This document shows, piece after piece, positions 8,514-16,973 of a stretch of DNA of 64,000 bases. Positions within the stretch are counted from its first letter, which is position 1. The number at the start of each line of letters is the position of its first letter. The DNA lies in contig JBAXZR010000004.1 in assembly GCA_041670165.1 (NCBI GenBank), positions 13,360-77,359 on the forward strand, written 5' to 3'. The stretch comes from JBAXZR01 sp041670165 (GTDB lineage Bacteria > Bacillota > Clostridia > Christensenellales > UBA1242). The position numbers and the translations under genes were made by a program. The notes under the pieces were generated by a model. That model had not been told where the DNA came from. It saw nothing but the letters and a program-made list of their open reading frames with translations, and made no database searches.

Positions 8514-9341
8514 ATGAAAACACAAAAAACTGGTCTTTGGGAAGATAAGAAAGCAAAAGAATTATTTGATTTTATTGAAGAACAAAAGCAAAAAAATATT
8601 CCACTTATTAAGGCTTTTGACTTGTTTGCAGAAAAAACAGGAAGAAAACAAAATAGTGTAAGAAATTATTATTATTTTCAACTCAAACATTTTGAAAAAA
8701 ATCCAACTGAAGCAAAAAAAACAGGCGTAATTTTGAATAATCACAGAAAAACAATTGCAAAGAAATTTTCTGATAAGGAAGAAAAAGAACTCATTGAAAA
8801 AGTCGACAAGCTTAGAAGTGAAGGAAAATCAGTAAGAAAAGCTTGTTTGCTACTTGCGAACAGTAACATTGCTGAAATGATAAGACTTCAAAACAAAATT
8901 AGACAGCTTAAAAAGAAAAATATGGGGTTTAATTCCACTTCTGTTCAGCAAAAAAATGTTGTTCAAATGCCAATCAAAAAAAACATTGTTTCAGAAAATG
9001 AAATAAGCAGTTTGTTTCTTGGTCTTGTAAAAATGGTTCAAAAGAATGCATTGCATTTAGCAGAAACAAAAGTTGTTTGTGAAAAACAAAGAATGCAAAG
9101 CGAAATAAATGAAGCACAAAAAAGTGTTAAGAATAAGGAAAATGAAATAGAAGCTTTGAAAAGAGAAAAATCGTTACTTTCCATAAAGTCAAAAGAGCTA
9201 GAAAAAGAACTTTTTGATTTTGTAAACAACAATAGCAAACCCACTCCAATTCAAAAAAAATCTGAAGCAAGACAAGAAAAACTTGCAAAAGTAATAAAAA
9301 ACTTAGAAAAGAAATCAAACAAAACACAAAACAATGCTTAA
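8514..9341 (+). CDS. Tandem Myb-like DNA-binding protein with coiled coil
   Basis: The 275-residue protein begins with two repeats of a Myb/SANT-like helical unit: residues about 6-62 (LWEDKKAKELFDFIEEQK ... TGRKQNSVRNYYYFQLK) and about 85-135 (FSDKEEKELIEKVDKLRSEG ... RLQNKIRQLKKK). The GRKxNSVRNYYY recognition-helix pattern resembles RsfA-type and other clostridial Myb-like regulators. A coiled coil follows at about 190-240 and the tail is rich in Lys. Probably a dimeric or oligomeric DNA-binding regulator; its targets are unknown. Start follows AAGGAG. A terminator lies 150 nt downstream, so it is monocistronic. Confidence 0.7.
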   Translation: MKTQKTGLWEDKKAKELFDFIEEQKQKNIPLIKAFDLFAEKTGRKQNSVRNYYYFQLKHFEKNPTEAKKTGVILNNHRKTIAKKFSDKEEKELIEKVDKLRSEGKSVRKACLLLANSNIAEMIRLQNKIRQLKKKNMGFNSTSVQQKNVVQMPIKKNIVSENEISSLFLGLVKMVQKNALHLAETKVVCEKQRMQSEINEAQKSVKNKENEIEALKREKSLLSIKSKELEKELFDFVNNNSKPTPIQKKSEARQEKLAKVIKNLEKKSNKTQNNA

Positions 9342-9487
9342 TTAAATAAATTTTTAAATTTTATTGTTAGCTTAATGTAAGCATAACATAGAGTAATCAA
9401 AAAAATAATTGACTAAACTTGTAAAATATTTTAATTAAGTAAATATTCAAATTAAACGCAAAAAATATTTTCAAATACAATCTAATC

Positions 9488-9522
9488 AAAAAAGGTGAAC
9501 AAATATGTTTGCCTTTTTATTT
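9488..9522 (+). terminator. Terminator after the Myb-like gene
   Basis: AAAAAGG-TG-AAC pairs with GTT-TG-CCTTTTT around a 2-nt internal loop, followed by A and five T. Ends the preceding unit before addB. Confidence 0.65.
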
Positions 9523-9590
9523 TTCTATAATGAGTTAATATGCAAAAATCCAAAACAAATTTTTGTTTAAATTTTTGGTTATATTTTTCA

Positions 9591-9619
9591 TTGTTGCCTT
9601 CCTCGTTTTATGATAGAAT
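9591..9619 (+). promoter_or_regulatory. addBA promoter
   Basis: TTGTTG (9591-9596), 17-nt spacer, TAGAAT (9614-9619) with extended TGA at 9611-9613. The start of transcription would be about 9626, at the addB ATG (9627). Confidence 0.55.
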
Positions 9620-9626
9620 TAGTTGT

Positions 9627-12600
9627 ATGAAAAAACTAACTCTAGTAACATCTCCATCTTTGTGGCTGGCAACAAAAACTTGCATAAGCCAAATTAATCT
9701 AACAAAAAACAACATTTTGTGTGAACATGTCATTGTTGTTCCTGATAGATTTTCTTTGCAAGCAGAAAATTTGATTTTTGATGAACTTGGTTTGGAAAGC
9801 ACAATTAACATTTCTGTTGTTGGGCTTTCAAGGCTTGCTTCAATGGTACTTGAAGAAGCAAATATTGCAGTAAACAATCTTTCAACTCAAGGTTCAATTT
9901 TGGTTGTTAGAAAAGTTATATTAGAAAATATGAAAGATTTTACTTTTTTTCAAAAAAAATCAGCTAGTCTTGGTTTTTGTGATGAAATTTTTAAAACAAT
10001 CCAGCAACTTGTTGCAAGCAAGGTTAGTTATGAAGAACTTGTTACGGACAAGAGCAAAATTTTGGGAGATAAACTACATGATATTGCTCTTGTTTACAAA
10101 GCTTATATTGGTGCAATAAAACACAAATTTGTTGACAGTGGTGAAAAATTTGAACTATTTGAAAAAGCTATTGAAAAAAGCGAATTTGTTAAGAGTTCAA
10201 GATTTTATTTTTGTCAGTTTGATAGTTTAACTGAGCAGGGTGGAGCAATTTTTGAAAAAATATGTGAATATGCTGAAGAAGTATATGCCGCAGTTGTAAC
10301 TCCAAATGGACAAAAAAATTCTTTTCTTTTCACAACTGATTTCTATGAAAAAATTTTGCTCTTAAAAAAAATGGATAGTGTAAACATTATAACTGCCCCA
10401 GTTCAATCAAATGTATATAAAAAGCACATTCAGGACAATCTTTTTGTTTCAAATTGTTCTTTTCTTGACGGCAAAAACCATTTTGAAGCAAAAAGTGCAA
10501 TTTCACTTGAAGAAGAAGTGTTTTTTTGCGTTAGAAAAATCAAAGAACATGCTTTTTTGAATGGCACTCCATTAAACAAAATTGCAGTTGTGGTTAGCAA
10601 TCTAGAAAACAAGAAGTTTGTTATTCAAAACATTTTTTCTGAGAACTCAGTTCCGTTTTTTATTGACTCATCAACTGCATTGTCTTCAACTGCTCTTTCT
10701 CAGCTTATTCTCAAAATGTTAAACATTTTCCCTTTGAGCAAAAAAGCAGTTGAACTTGTTAGCTTTTTTAAATCAGAATTCTTTGGCAATGACAATTTGT
10801 GTGAGCTAGAAAACTTTGTGCTTAAATATGGAATCAAAAAGAATGAATTGTTGACAACTTTTAAGCGTGGACTTAATGAAAACAATTTTGAACTTATTGA
10901 AGAAACTAGAAAGAAAATTTCTGAAATGATTATTTTCATTGAAAATGGCATAAAAGAGGCTGATTCGTTTAAAGAAAAAACTGATTTTCTTTGTTTGTTT
11001 TTAGAAAAAATTCATGCCAAAGAAATGCTTGAAAAAATTAGACTTGAAGAAATAGAAGAAAAAAGGCTGTATAGCTCGAGAATATCAGAGCAAACCTTTG
11101 ACAAATTTCAAGAGCTACTAACAAATGTATCCCTTCTTTTCTCTGAAGAAAAAATTTCTTGGGAAGATTTTTCGATGATTCTTGAAAGTGGAATGACTGC
11201 AACAAAAATTTCTGAAGTACCAATTTCAACAAATGTTGTATATATTGGTGATTCTGAAAAAAGCTTTTTTGGTGACTATGACATTATGTTTGTTATTGGT
11301 GCAAGCGAAGGAGATTATCCAAATGTAAAAATTGATTGTGGATTAATTTCTGACAGGGAAATTTTGGCGCTTGAAAATCTAAAAATTTCACCAACAATAA
11401 AAATGCTAAACAGCAGGGCCAGGTTTAAAGTTTTTGGTGATTTATGCTGTGCTTCAAAAAAGATTTATGCAACATTTTCTTCTGGCGATCAAGGAAAAGA
11501 AAATTTGCCATCTAGCATTGTTGTTGCTCTCAACAAAATTTTTTCTGTGGAAAAACGCCCATTACCAATTTTAACACTAAATGAAGAAGAATATGGGGCG
11601 TTAGTTGAAATAGAAAAGCTTGCATCTGGAGAGCAGAACATAAACGAATTAAATTTGCCTTTTCTTGCTTGTTCACAAAAAAATGCAGAAATTCTTTCTC
11701 TCAAATTTGAATCATATGAATTGCCAGAAGCTTCCTTGGCTTCTTCAATTTTAAACAAACTTATTAATACTCATTTTTCAATTAAAAAATCTTTATCAAA
11801 AATTGAAAATGCTGAAAAGCTATTTTTTGGAACAGGTACAACTTCAGTGAGCAAAATTTCAACTTTTCTTACTTGTCCAAGGCTATTTTTCTTGACAGAA
11901 GGGCTTAAAGCAAAAAAACGAGAAGATTGCAAAGTTGAATCTAATGACATTGGAACAATTTTGCATAAAGTTGCCGAAAGGTTTGCAAAAGAGAATTTAG
12001 CTAGTCTTGGAAAAATGACCAATGAACAAACTTTTTTGTGTGCAACAAAGATGGTTGAAGAAATTTTAAACATGGAAGAATTTTCATTTTTCTCTTGTAG
12101 TTCAGAAAATGCCTTTGTTGTTCAAGTTATCAAAAGTGAAGCAATAAACCTTTGCAAAGCAATCAATAATGAGCAAAAAAATTCACTTTTCAAACCAACA
12201 TGTTTTGAAAAAAAATTTGGCAAAGGTTTTGTTTTTGGTGAAAGTGAAATTTATCTTAACGATAAAAAAATTAATGTTATTGGAACAATCGACAGAATTG
12301 ATGAACTAGATAATCTTTTTAGAATAATTGATTACAAAACTGGTTCTTCAAAGCAAAGTCTATCCGAAATTTTTTATGGCACAAACATTCAGCTTATGTT
12401 ATATGCATATATTGCAAAAAAAGCACTTAAAAAAAATCTTGTAGGAAGCTGTATTTTCCCAATTTCAAATGCATTTGATCCTGAAGGTAAAAAGAAAACA
12501 AATGGCAGACTTACAGGTTTTATGACTGATGATGTTGAAATCCTTAAAAAAATGGATACAGAAATATCCGAGTTGAATCCAAAAACAAATTTTTTGGACA

Positions 12601-12896
12601 TATCTTTCACATCTAAACTTAAGTTGTACCCCAAAAAAACAATTATGAGCGAAGAAAAACTTTCTTGTTTAAGCGATTATTCTTGGAAAGTGTTTAACAA
12701 GGCTGTTCATGATTTGGCAAGTGGATTAATTTCATGTTATCCAATTGCAAGTGGAAAAGATAAGTTGCCTTGCAGATTTTGCTATGCAAAAAGTGTTTGT
12801 CCATTTAATGAAAAAGAAAACAGTTTCAGATCTTTTGATGAAATAAATATTGAGGACTTGGAAAGAGCATTGAAAAATGAAGAGGAGAACAAATGA
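9627..12896 (+). CDS. addB: AddB, helicase-nuclease subunit B
   Basis: AddB pairs with AddA to resect double-strand DNA ends for RecA-mediated repair. The 1089-residue product has the AddB N-terminal fold (VVPDRFSLQAENL, VGLSRLA) and a C-terminal RecB-type nuclease with DYKTG (Asp902, Lys904). The iron-sulphur pattern is complete: Cys750, then Cys1049, Cys1052 and Cys1058. The N-terminal Walker A of Bacillus AddB is missing (TSPSLWLATKT instead of GxxGxGKT), as in RexB-type subunits. The start at 9627 is chosen over an in-frame ATG at 9540 because family similarity begins there; it has no ribosome binding site and a -10 box lies 7 nt upstream. Overlaps addA by 4 nt. Confidence 0.93.
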   Translation: MKKLTLVTSPSLWLATKTCISQINLTKNNILCEHVIVVPDRFSLQAENLIFDELGLESTINISVVGLSRLASMVLEEANIAVNNLSTQGSILVVRKVILENMKDFTFFQKKSASLGFCDEIFKTIQQLVASKVSYEELVTDKSKILGDKLHDIALVYKAYIGAIKHKFVDSGEKFELFEKAIEKSEFVKSSRFYFCQFDSLTEQGGAIFEKICEYAEEVYAAVVTPNGQKNSFLFTTDFYEKILLLKKMDSVNIITAPVQSNVYKKHIQDNLFVSNCSFLDGKNHFEAKSAISLEEEVFFCVRKIKEHAFLNGTPLNKIAVVVSNLENKKFVIQNIFSENSVPFFIDSSTALSSTALSQLILKMLNIFPLSKKAVELVSFFKSEFFGNDNLCELENFVLKYGIKKNELLTTFKRGLNENNFELIEETRKKISEMIIFIENGIKEADSFKEKTDFLCLFLEKIHAKEMLEKIRLEEIEEKRLYSSRISEQTFDKFQELLTNVSLLFSEEKISWEDFSMILESGMTATKISEVPISTNVVYIGDSEKSFFGDYDIMFVIGASEGDYPNVKIDCGLISDREILALENLKISPTIKMLNSRARFKVFGDLCCASKKIYATFSSGDQGKENLPSSIVVALNKIFSVEKRPLPILTLNEEEYGALVEIEKLASGEQNINELNLPFLACSQKNAEILSLKFESYELPEASLASSILNKLINTHFSIKKSLSKIENAEKLFFGTGTTSVSKISTFLTCPRLFFLTEGLKAKKREDCKVESNDIGTILHKVAERFAKENLASLGKMTNEQTFLCATKMVEEILNMEEFSFFSCSSENAFVVQVIKSEAINLCKAINNEQKNSLFKPTCFEKKFGKGFVFGESEIYLNDKKINVIGTIDRIDELDNLFRIIDYKTGSSKQSLSEIFYGTNIQLMLYAYIAKKALKKNLVGSCIFPISNAFDPEGKKKTNGRLTGFMTDDVEILKKMDTEISELNPKTNFLDISFTSKLKLYPKKTIMSEEKLSCLSDYSWKVFNKAVHDLASGLISCYPIASGKDKLPCRFCYAKSVCPFNEKENSFRSFDEINIEDLERALKNEEENK

Positions 12897-15800
12897 TTAA
12901 TGAAGAAAAAAGCAAAATCAATTTTTTGCCAGAGCAAAACGAAGTTTTGTTGATTAACGGACTTAGTCAACTTGTTTCTGCTTCAGCGGGTAGTGGAAAA
13001 ACAACAGTAATGATTGAAAAAATTGCAAGAATTCTTAAAGATAAAACAAATCCTGTTGCCATTGATGAAATTTTGGTGCTTACTTTCACAAAGGCTGCGG
13101 CAGCTGAAATGAAACAAAGACTTTTTGAAAATTTGTCTGAGAATGCTTTAGAAAATCCAGATTTACAAGCAAAAATTGATGGTTTGCCATCAGCTAACAT
13201 TTCAACAATAGACTCTTTTTGCCAAAGGCTTATTACAAAATGGTTTTATGTTTTGGATATTGATCCACTTTTTGCAGTTTTGGACGAAACAACAGCAAGT
13301 TATTACAAAAGTAAGGCATTTGACAATGCACTTGAAAAGCTTATTAAAGAAAATATTTACGATTTTAATTTGCTTGCTGAAACCTTTGGCGGAAAAAGAT
13401 CAGATTCTAAGCTAAGAACAATAATTTTTCAGCTTGATAATTTTTTGGTTTCTTTGGTTAATTCTGAAGAATGGATAAATGAGATTTCAACAAAATATAT
13501 TTCTTGCCCTGAGCTAGGTTACAAAATTGTTAATGAACATGTTTGTTTTGAAATAAGCAAGTTGAAAAATGAAATTGAAAAATTTGTTTTGTTTAGTTCT
13601 GAACATGGCTATGAAAAAGCTACAAAATTTTTTAATCAAATTAAGAGCGATTTCGAAAGTGTGAAACTTGAAAAAAACATATTTGAAAATGCTCAAACAA
13701 TGAGATGTATTAGTTTTGAAAATATAAAGTATTCAAATGACAGTGATGAAGATTTTTATGAAAAATGCAAGAATTTTAATAAATATATAAAAGATACTTT
13801 TGCAAAAATTGAAGATTTTTTGCCAAGTGGATCGCCTGAACAAGAAAAAAAAGAAATGAATGAACTTCTTGCCGTAACAAAAATACTATTAAATTTGCTT
13901 AAAAACTATTCAGATGAATTTGCAAAAATTAAGCGAGCAAAAAAATGTATGGATTTTAATGATCTTGAACATTTTGCTCTCAAACTATTATCGAACTCTG
14001 AAGTTCAAGAAAGCATAAAACAATCTTTTAAATATGTGTTTATTGATGAATATCAAGACACAAATGCTGTTCAAGAAAAACTACTTGAACTTGTTTCAAA
14101 CAAAAATAATCGTTTTATGGTTGGTGATGTTAAGCAAAGCATTTATGCGTTTAGACAATCAGACCCAAAGATATTCATTGGAAAGGGTGAAAAATTAGCT
14201 AGTGGAGAAGGGGTTTTTCAAACATTAAATTCAAACTTCAGAAGCCAGCCAGCGATTTTAAATTTTGTCAACAAGCTTTTTGCCTTTGCCATGACAAAAG
14301 AAAATAGTGGCATTGATTACAAATCTTCATCGATGTTTAATCCATTAGCTTCTTTTGATAATTCTTTTAAAAAATTTTCTGCCGTTGAAGTTTTAATTTC
14401 AGAAAACAAAATTGAAACAAAAGAAGAAAAAAAACAAAAAGATCATGTTTATTCAATTGCAGAATATATTCCAGAAAAGAATGCAAAAGAAAATGTGATT
14501 CAAAAAGAAGCTAAAATTGTTGCAAGTAAAATTTTTGAAATTAAAAATCAAAGAATATATGACAACAAAATCAAAGCATGGAGAGAAGTGAACTTTGGTG
14601 ATTTTGTTATACTTTTAAGAACAAAAAAATCTTGCTTTGATTTTCAAGAAGCACTTCTAGATTTGAATGTGCCCGTAACTATGGTAACTCAGCCAAAGTT
14701 GTTTGAGAACAAATATGCCTTGCAAATGATTTCTCTTTGCAAAGTTGTTTCTTGCTTTCTTCAAGACGAACCACTTATAAATGTTCTTTTGAGTCGTTTT
14801 GGTGGCTTTGATGAAAATGAACTTGCACAAATTAGATTAGAAAATTCTTCAGAGCATTTTTTTCATAAATGTTTTTTAAGTTGTGCAAAAAACTCAGAGA
14901 GCAGTATTTTTGAAAAAGCAAACCAATTTGTTCGTTTCATTGAAACTTTGAAAAAGAAATGTGGCAGAGAAGGCATCGCAGAAATGCTCAATTATGCTTT
15001 GAACGAAACCAACTTCGTTACTCATATCATGGTAGAAACCAAAGGCGACACTTCCCAAAGCATGATTGCAAACAAATTTGCAGAATATTTTAGAAACACT
15101 CCTTTTGAATTTGACCTTGATTCATTTTTAGATTATGCAGATAAAAATGAAAAAGAACTTGCTGGTTGGACACTTTTTGAATCAAACAATTCTCAGGTAA
15201 AAATCACAACAATTCATGCAAGTAAAGGGCTTGAATTTCCAATTGTAATTTTGCCATTTTGCGGAAAACCACTATGCGATCACAAAGAGAATGGCGATGT
15301 TTTGCTTTCAAAAAATCTTGGTATTGCAATTAAGCATTGCGACACAGAAGAAAAGATTTCAAAAAAGTTAAGCCCATGGAAAATAATTAGCATTGAAAAA
15401 GAAAAGGAAGAGCTCGCTGAAGAACTAAGAATTTGGTATGTGGCTCTTACAAGAGCAAAAAATCATCTGTTAATTTGTGGAACAATTGACTCCTTAAAAA
15501 AAATTGAAATCGGTTCAACCATTCAAAAAAAAGACTCCATCTTGGAACTTATTATGAAAAGTCTTGATAAAAATGAGCTTAAACAATTTAAACAAGAACG
15601 CAAACTTAGCTTTTTGGAAAATGGAAATGATTGTGTTTTTGAAATTTTTGATGATTTGGATTTTGCAATTAACAATCAAAGTGTTGAAGAAGAATTGTTT
15701 ATTGACTCAAAAGAAAGAGAAAAAATTGAGAAACAAATTGAAAATGTTATAAAATTTTCATTTGAACAAAGCAAATTCTTTTTAAAAAACAGTGTTTCAT

Positions 15801-16369
15801 CAATTATAAATAATGGTGAAGAAGTTTTTACAATTAAAGAAAAAAGTGAAGAAAGTGAAGAAAAAGAAAAACCCCAAAAAGCTTCTCTTGGAACTGCATT
15901 TCATTATGTTTTTGAAAAATTAGATTATTCAAAACCCGTAACAATTGAAACAATAGAAAAAATTATTGAAAATGGCGAAATTAATAATGTTTTTCATAGA
16001 AATGAAAGTGTTCTTGTTTCAAAAGAAAAAGTTCTTGCTTGTGCTAATGTCCTTGCCCCATTACTCAAAGATAAAATTGTTTTAAAAGAAAAAAAATTCA
16101 TGATGAAAGTAAAAGCAAAAGAAATTTTTGACACTCAAGATGATTCAAAAATTCTTATCCAAGGCAAGGTTGATTTGCTCGCTCTTGGAAATGAAAATAT
16201 TTTGTTTGATTTCAAGCTAACTAAAACCACAAACCACAAAATTGTTAGAGAAAAATATTCAAAGCAACTTGGGCTTTATAAACTTGCTCTTGAAAAGGCT
16301 CTTTATAAAAAAATTGATAAGTGTTTTATTGTTCTTATTGAAACTTCTGAACTTGTTGAGATTTTTTAA
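12893..16369 (+). CDS. addA: AddA, UvrD-like helicase-nuclease subunit A
   Basis: AddA is the ATP-driven 3'-5' helicase of the AddAB complex and has its own nuclease. In the 1158-residue product the Walker A SASAGSGKTT is at residues 29-38, Walker B DEYQD at 385-389, followed by GDVKQSIYAFRQSDP, the motif V TIHASKGLEFPIV and motif VI WYVALTRAK. The C-terminal nuclease has GTAFHYVFE and GKVDLL with DFK at 1106-1108. The ATGA overlap with addB indicates coupled translation. Length is close to B. subtilis AddA. Confidence 0.96.
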   Translation: MINEEKSKINFLPEQNEVLLINGLSQLVSASAGSGKTTVMIEKIARILKDKTNPVAIDEILVLTFTKAAAAEMKQRLFENLSENALENPDLQAKIDGLPSANISTIDSFCQRLITKWFYVLDIDPLFAVLDETTASYYKSKAFDNALEKLIKENIYDFNLLAETFGGKRSDSKLRTIIFQLDNFLVSLVNSEEWINEISTKYISCPELGYKIVNEHVCFEISKLKNEIEKFVLFSSEHGYEKATKFFNQIKSDFESVKLEKNIFENAQTMRCISFENIKYSNDSDEDFYEKCKNFNKYIKDTFAKIEDFLPSGSPEQEKKEMNELLAVTKILLNLLKNYSDEFAKIKRAKKCMDFNDLEHFALKLLSNSEVQESIKQSFKYVFIDEYQDTNAVQEKLLELVSNKNNRFMVGDVKQSIYAFRQSDPKIFIGKGEKLASGEGVFQTLNSNFRSQPAILNFVNKLFAFAMTKENSGIDYKSSSMFNPLASFDNSFKKFSAVEVLISENKIETKEEKKQKDHVYSIAEYIPEKNAKENVIQKEAKIVASKIFEIKNQRIYDNKIKAWREVNFGDFVILLRTKKSCFDFQEALLDLNVPVTMVTQPKLFENKYALQMISLCKVVSCFLQDEPLINVLLSRFGGFDENELAQIRLENSSEHFFHKCFLSCAKNSESSIFEKANQFVRFIETLKKKCGREGIAEMLNYALNETNFVTHIMVETKGDTSQSMIANKFAEYFRNTPFEFDLDSFLDYADKNEKELAGWTLFESNNSQVKITTIHASKGLEFPIVILPFCGKPLCDHKENGDVLLSKNLGIAIKHCDTEEKISKKLSPWKIISIEKEKEELAEELRIWYVALTRAKNHLLICGTIDSLKKIEIGSTIQKKDSILELIMKSLDKNELKQFKQERKLSFLENGNDCVFEIFDDLDFAINNQSVEEELFIDSKEREKIEKQIENVIKFSFEQSKFFLKNSVSSIINNGEEVFTIKEKSEESEEKEKPQKASLGTAFHYVFEKLDYSKPVTIETIEKIIENGEINNVFHRNESVLVSKEKVLACANVLAPLLKDKIVLKEKKFMMKVKAKEIFDTQDDSKILIQGKVDLLALGNENILFDFKLTKTTNHKIVREKYSKQLGLYKLALEKALYKKIDKCFIVLIETSELVEIF

Positions 16370-16940
16370 AAAAAGTGGGGTTTAAATTTGTTAAAAAATT
16401 AAATTGATTTATTCTAAGAATTAATATTAAAATTATATTTAATTAAAAATTAATATAAATTTAAAAATTAATATAAATTAAATTAAAATTAATATTAATA
16501 ATTAATTATATTTAAAATAATTAAAATAATTTTAAAAATATTTTAATAATTTAATTAAATTAAATAATTAAATGTTTTTTATTATTGCGAAAATATTTTA
16601 AATATTCTTTATGAGTCCTTATAATCAGAGCTATAGAAAAAATTGTTTTACTAATTTTAAAATTAATAATTTAATAATAAAATTCAATCAAATATTTAAA
16701 AAAATAAAATAATTTAATTAATTAATAAATAATTAATCATAAAATAAATAATTTTAATTAAATTATTAATAAATAATAATATAAATAATAAAAAATTAAT
16801 TAATTAATAAAATTTTAATTGATTTTTATTTTAAAATAATGCATTATATAGTTGTTTAATAAATTAAAAGAATTAAATTTAATTGATATTAAAAAATAAA
16901 TAATAATTATTAAAAAATATTAGTTAATTTTATTTCGGTG
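16370..16940. other. Extreme A/T island
   Basis: By direct count, 30 of the 540 bases in 16381-16920 are G or C (5.6%). Positions 16419-16573 are 155 consecutive A/T bases, and 16739-16820 are another 82. The only more mixed patch is 16585-16650 (ATTGCGAAAA, GAGTCC, CAGAGC). No reading frame, RNA gene or terminator for addA stands out, apart from scattered AT hairpins. The island is directly upstream of a gene for an AT-hook protein. Confidence 0.9.
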
Positions 16941-16949
16941 TGTTATACT
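16941..16949 (+). promoter_or_regulatory. Extended -10 promoter of the AT-hook gene
   Basis: TGT followed by TATACT (16944-16949) is a perfect extended -10 layout. No good -35 is visible in the A/T island. Transcription would begin near 16956, leaving a short leader with AAAGGAG before the ATG at 16974. Confidence 0.6.
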
Positions 16950-16973
16950 AATGCAAAGAAAGGAGATAATTTC

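Noticed and set aside
9540..9626. Upstream ATG start for addB
   Set aside because: The extra 29 residues are hydrophobic and unlike AddB; the promoter lies inside them.
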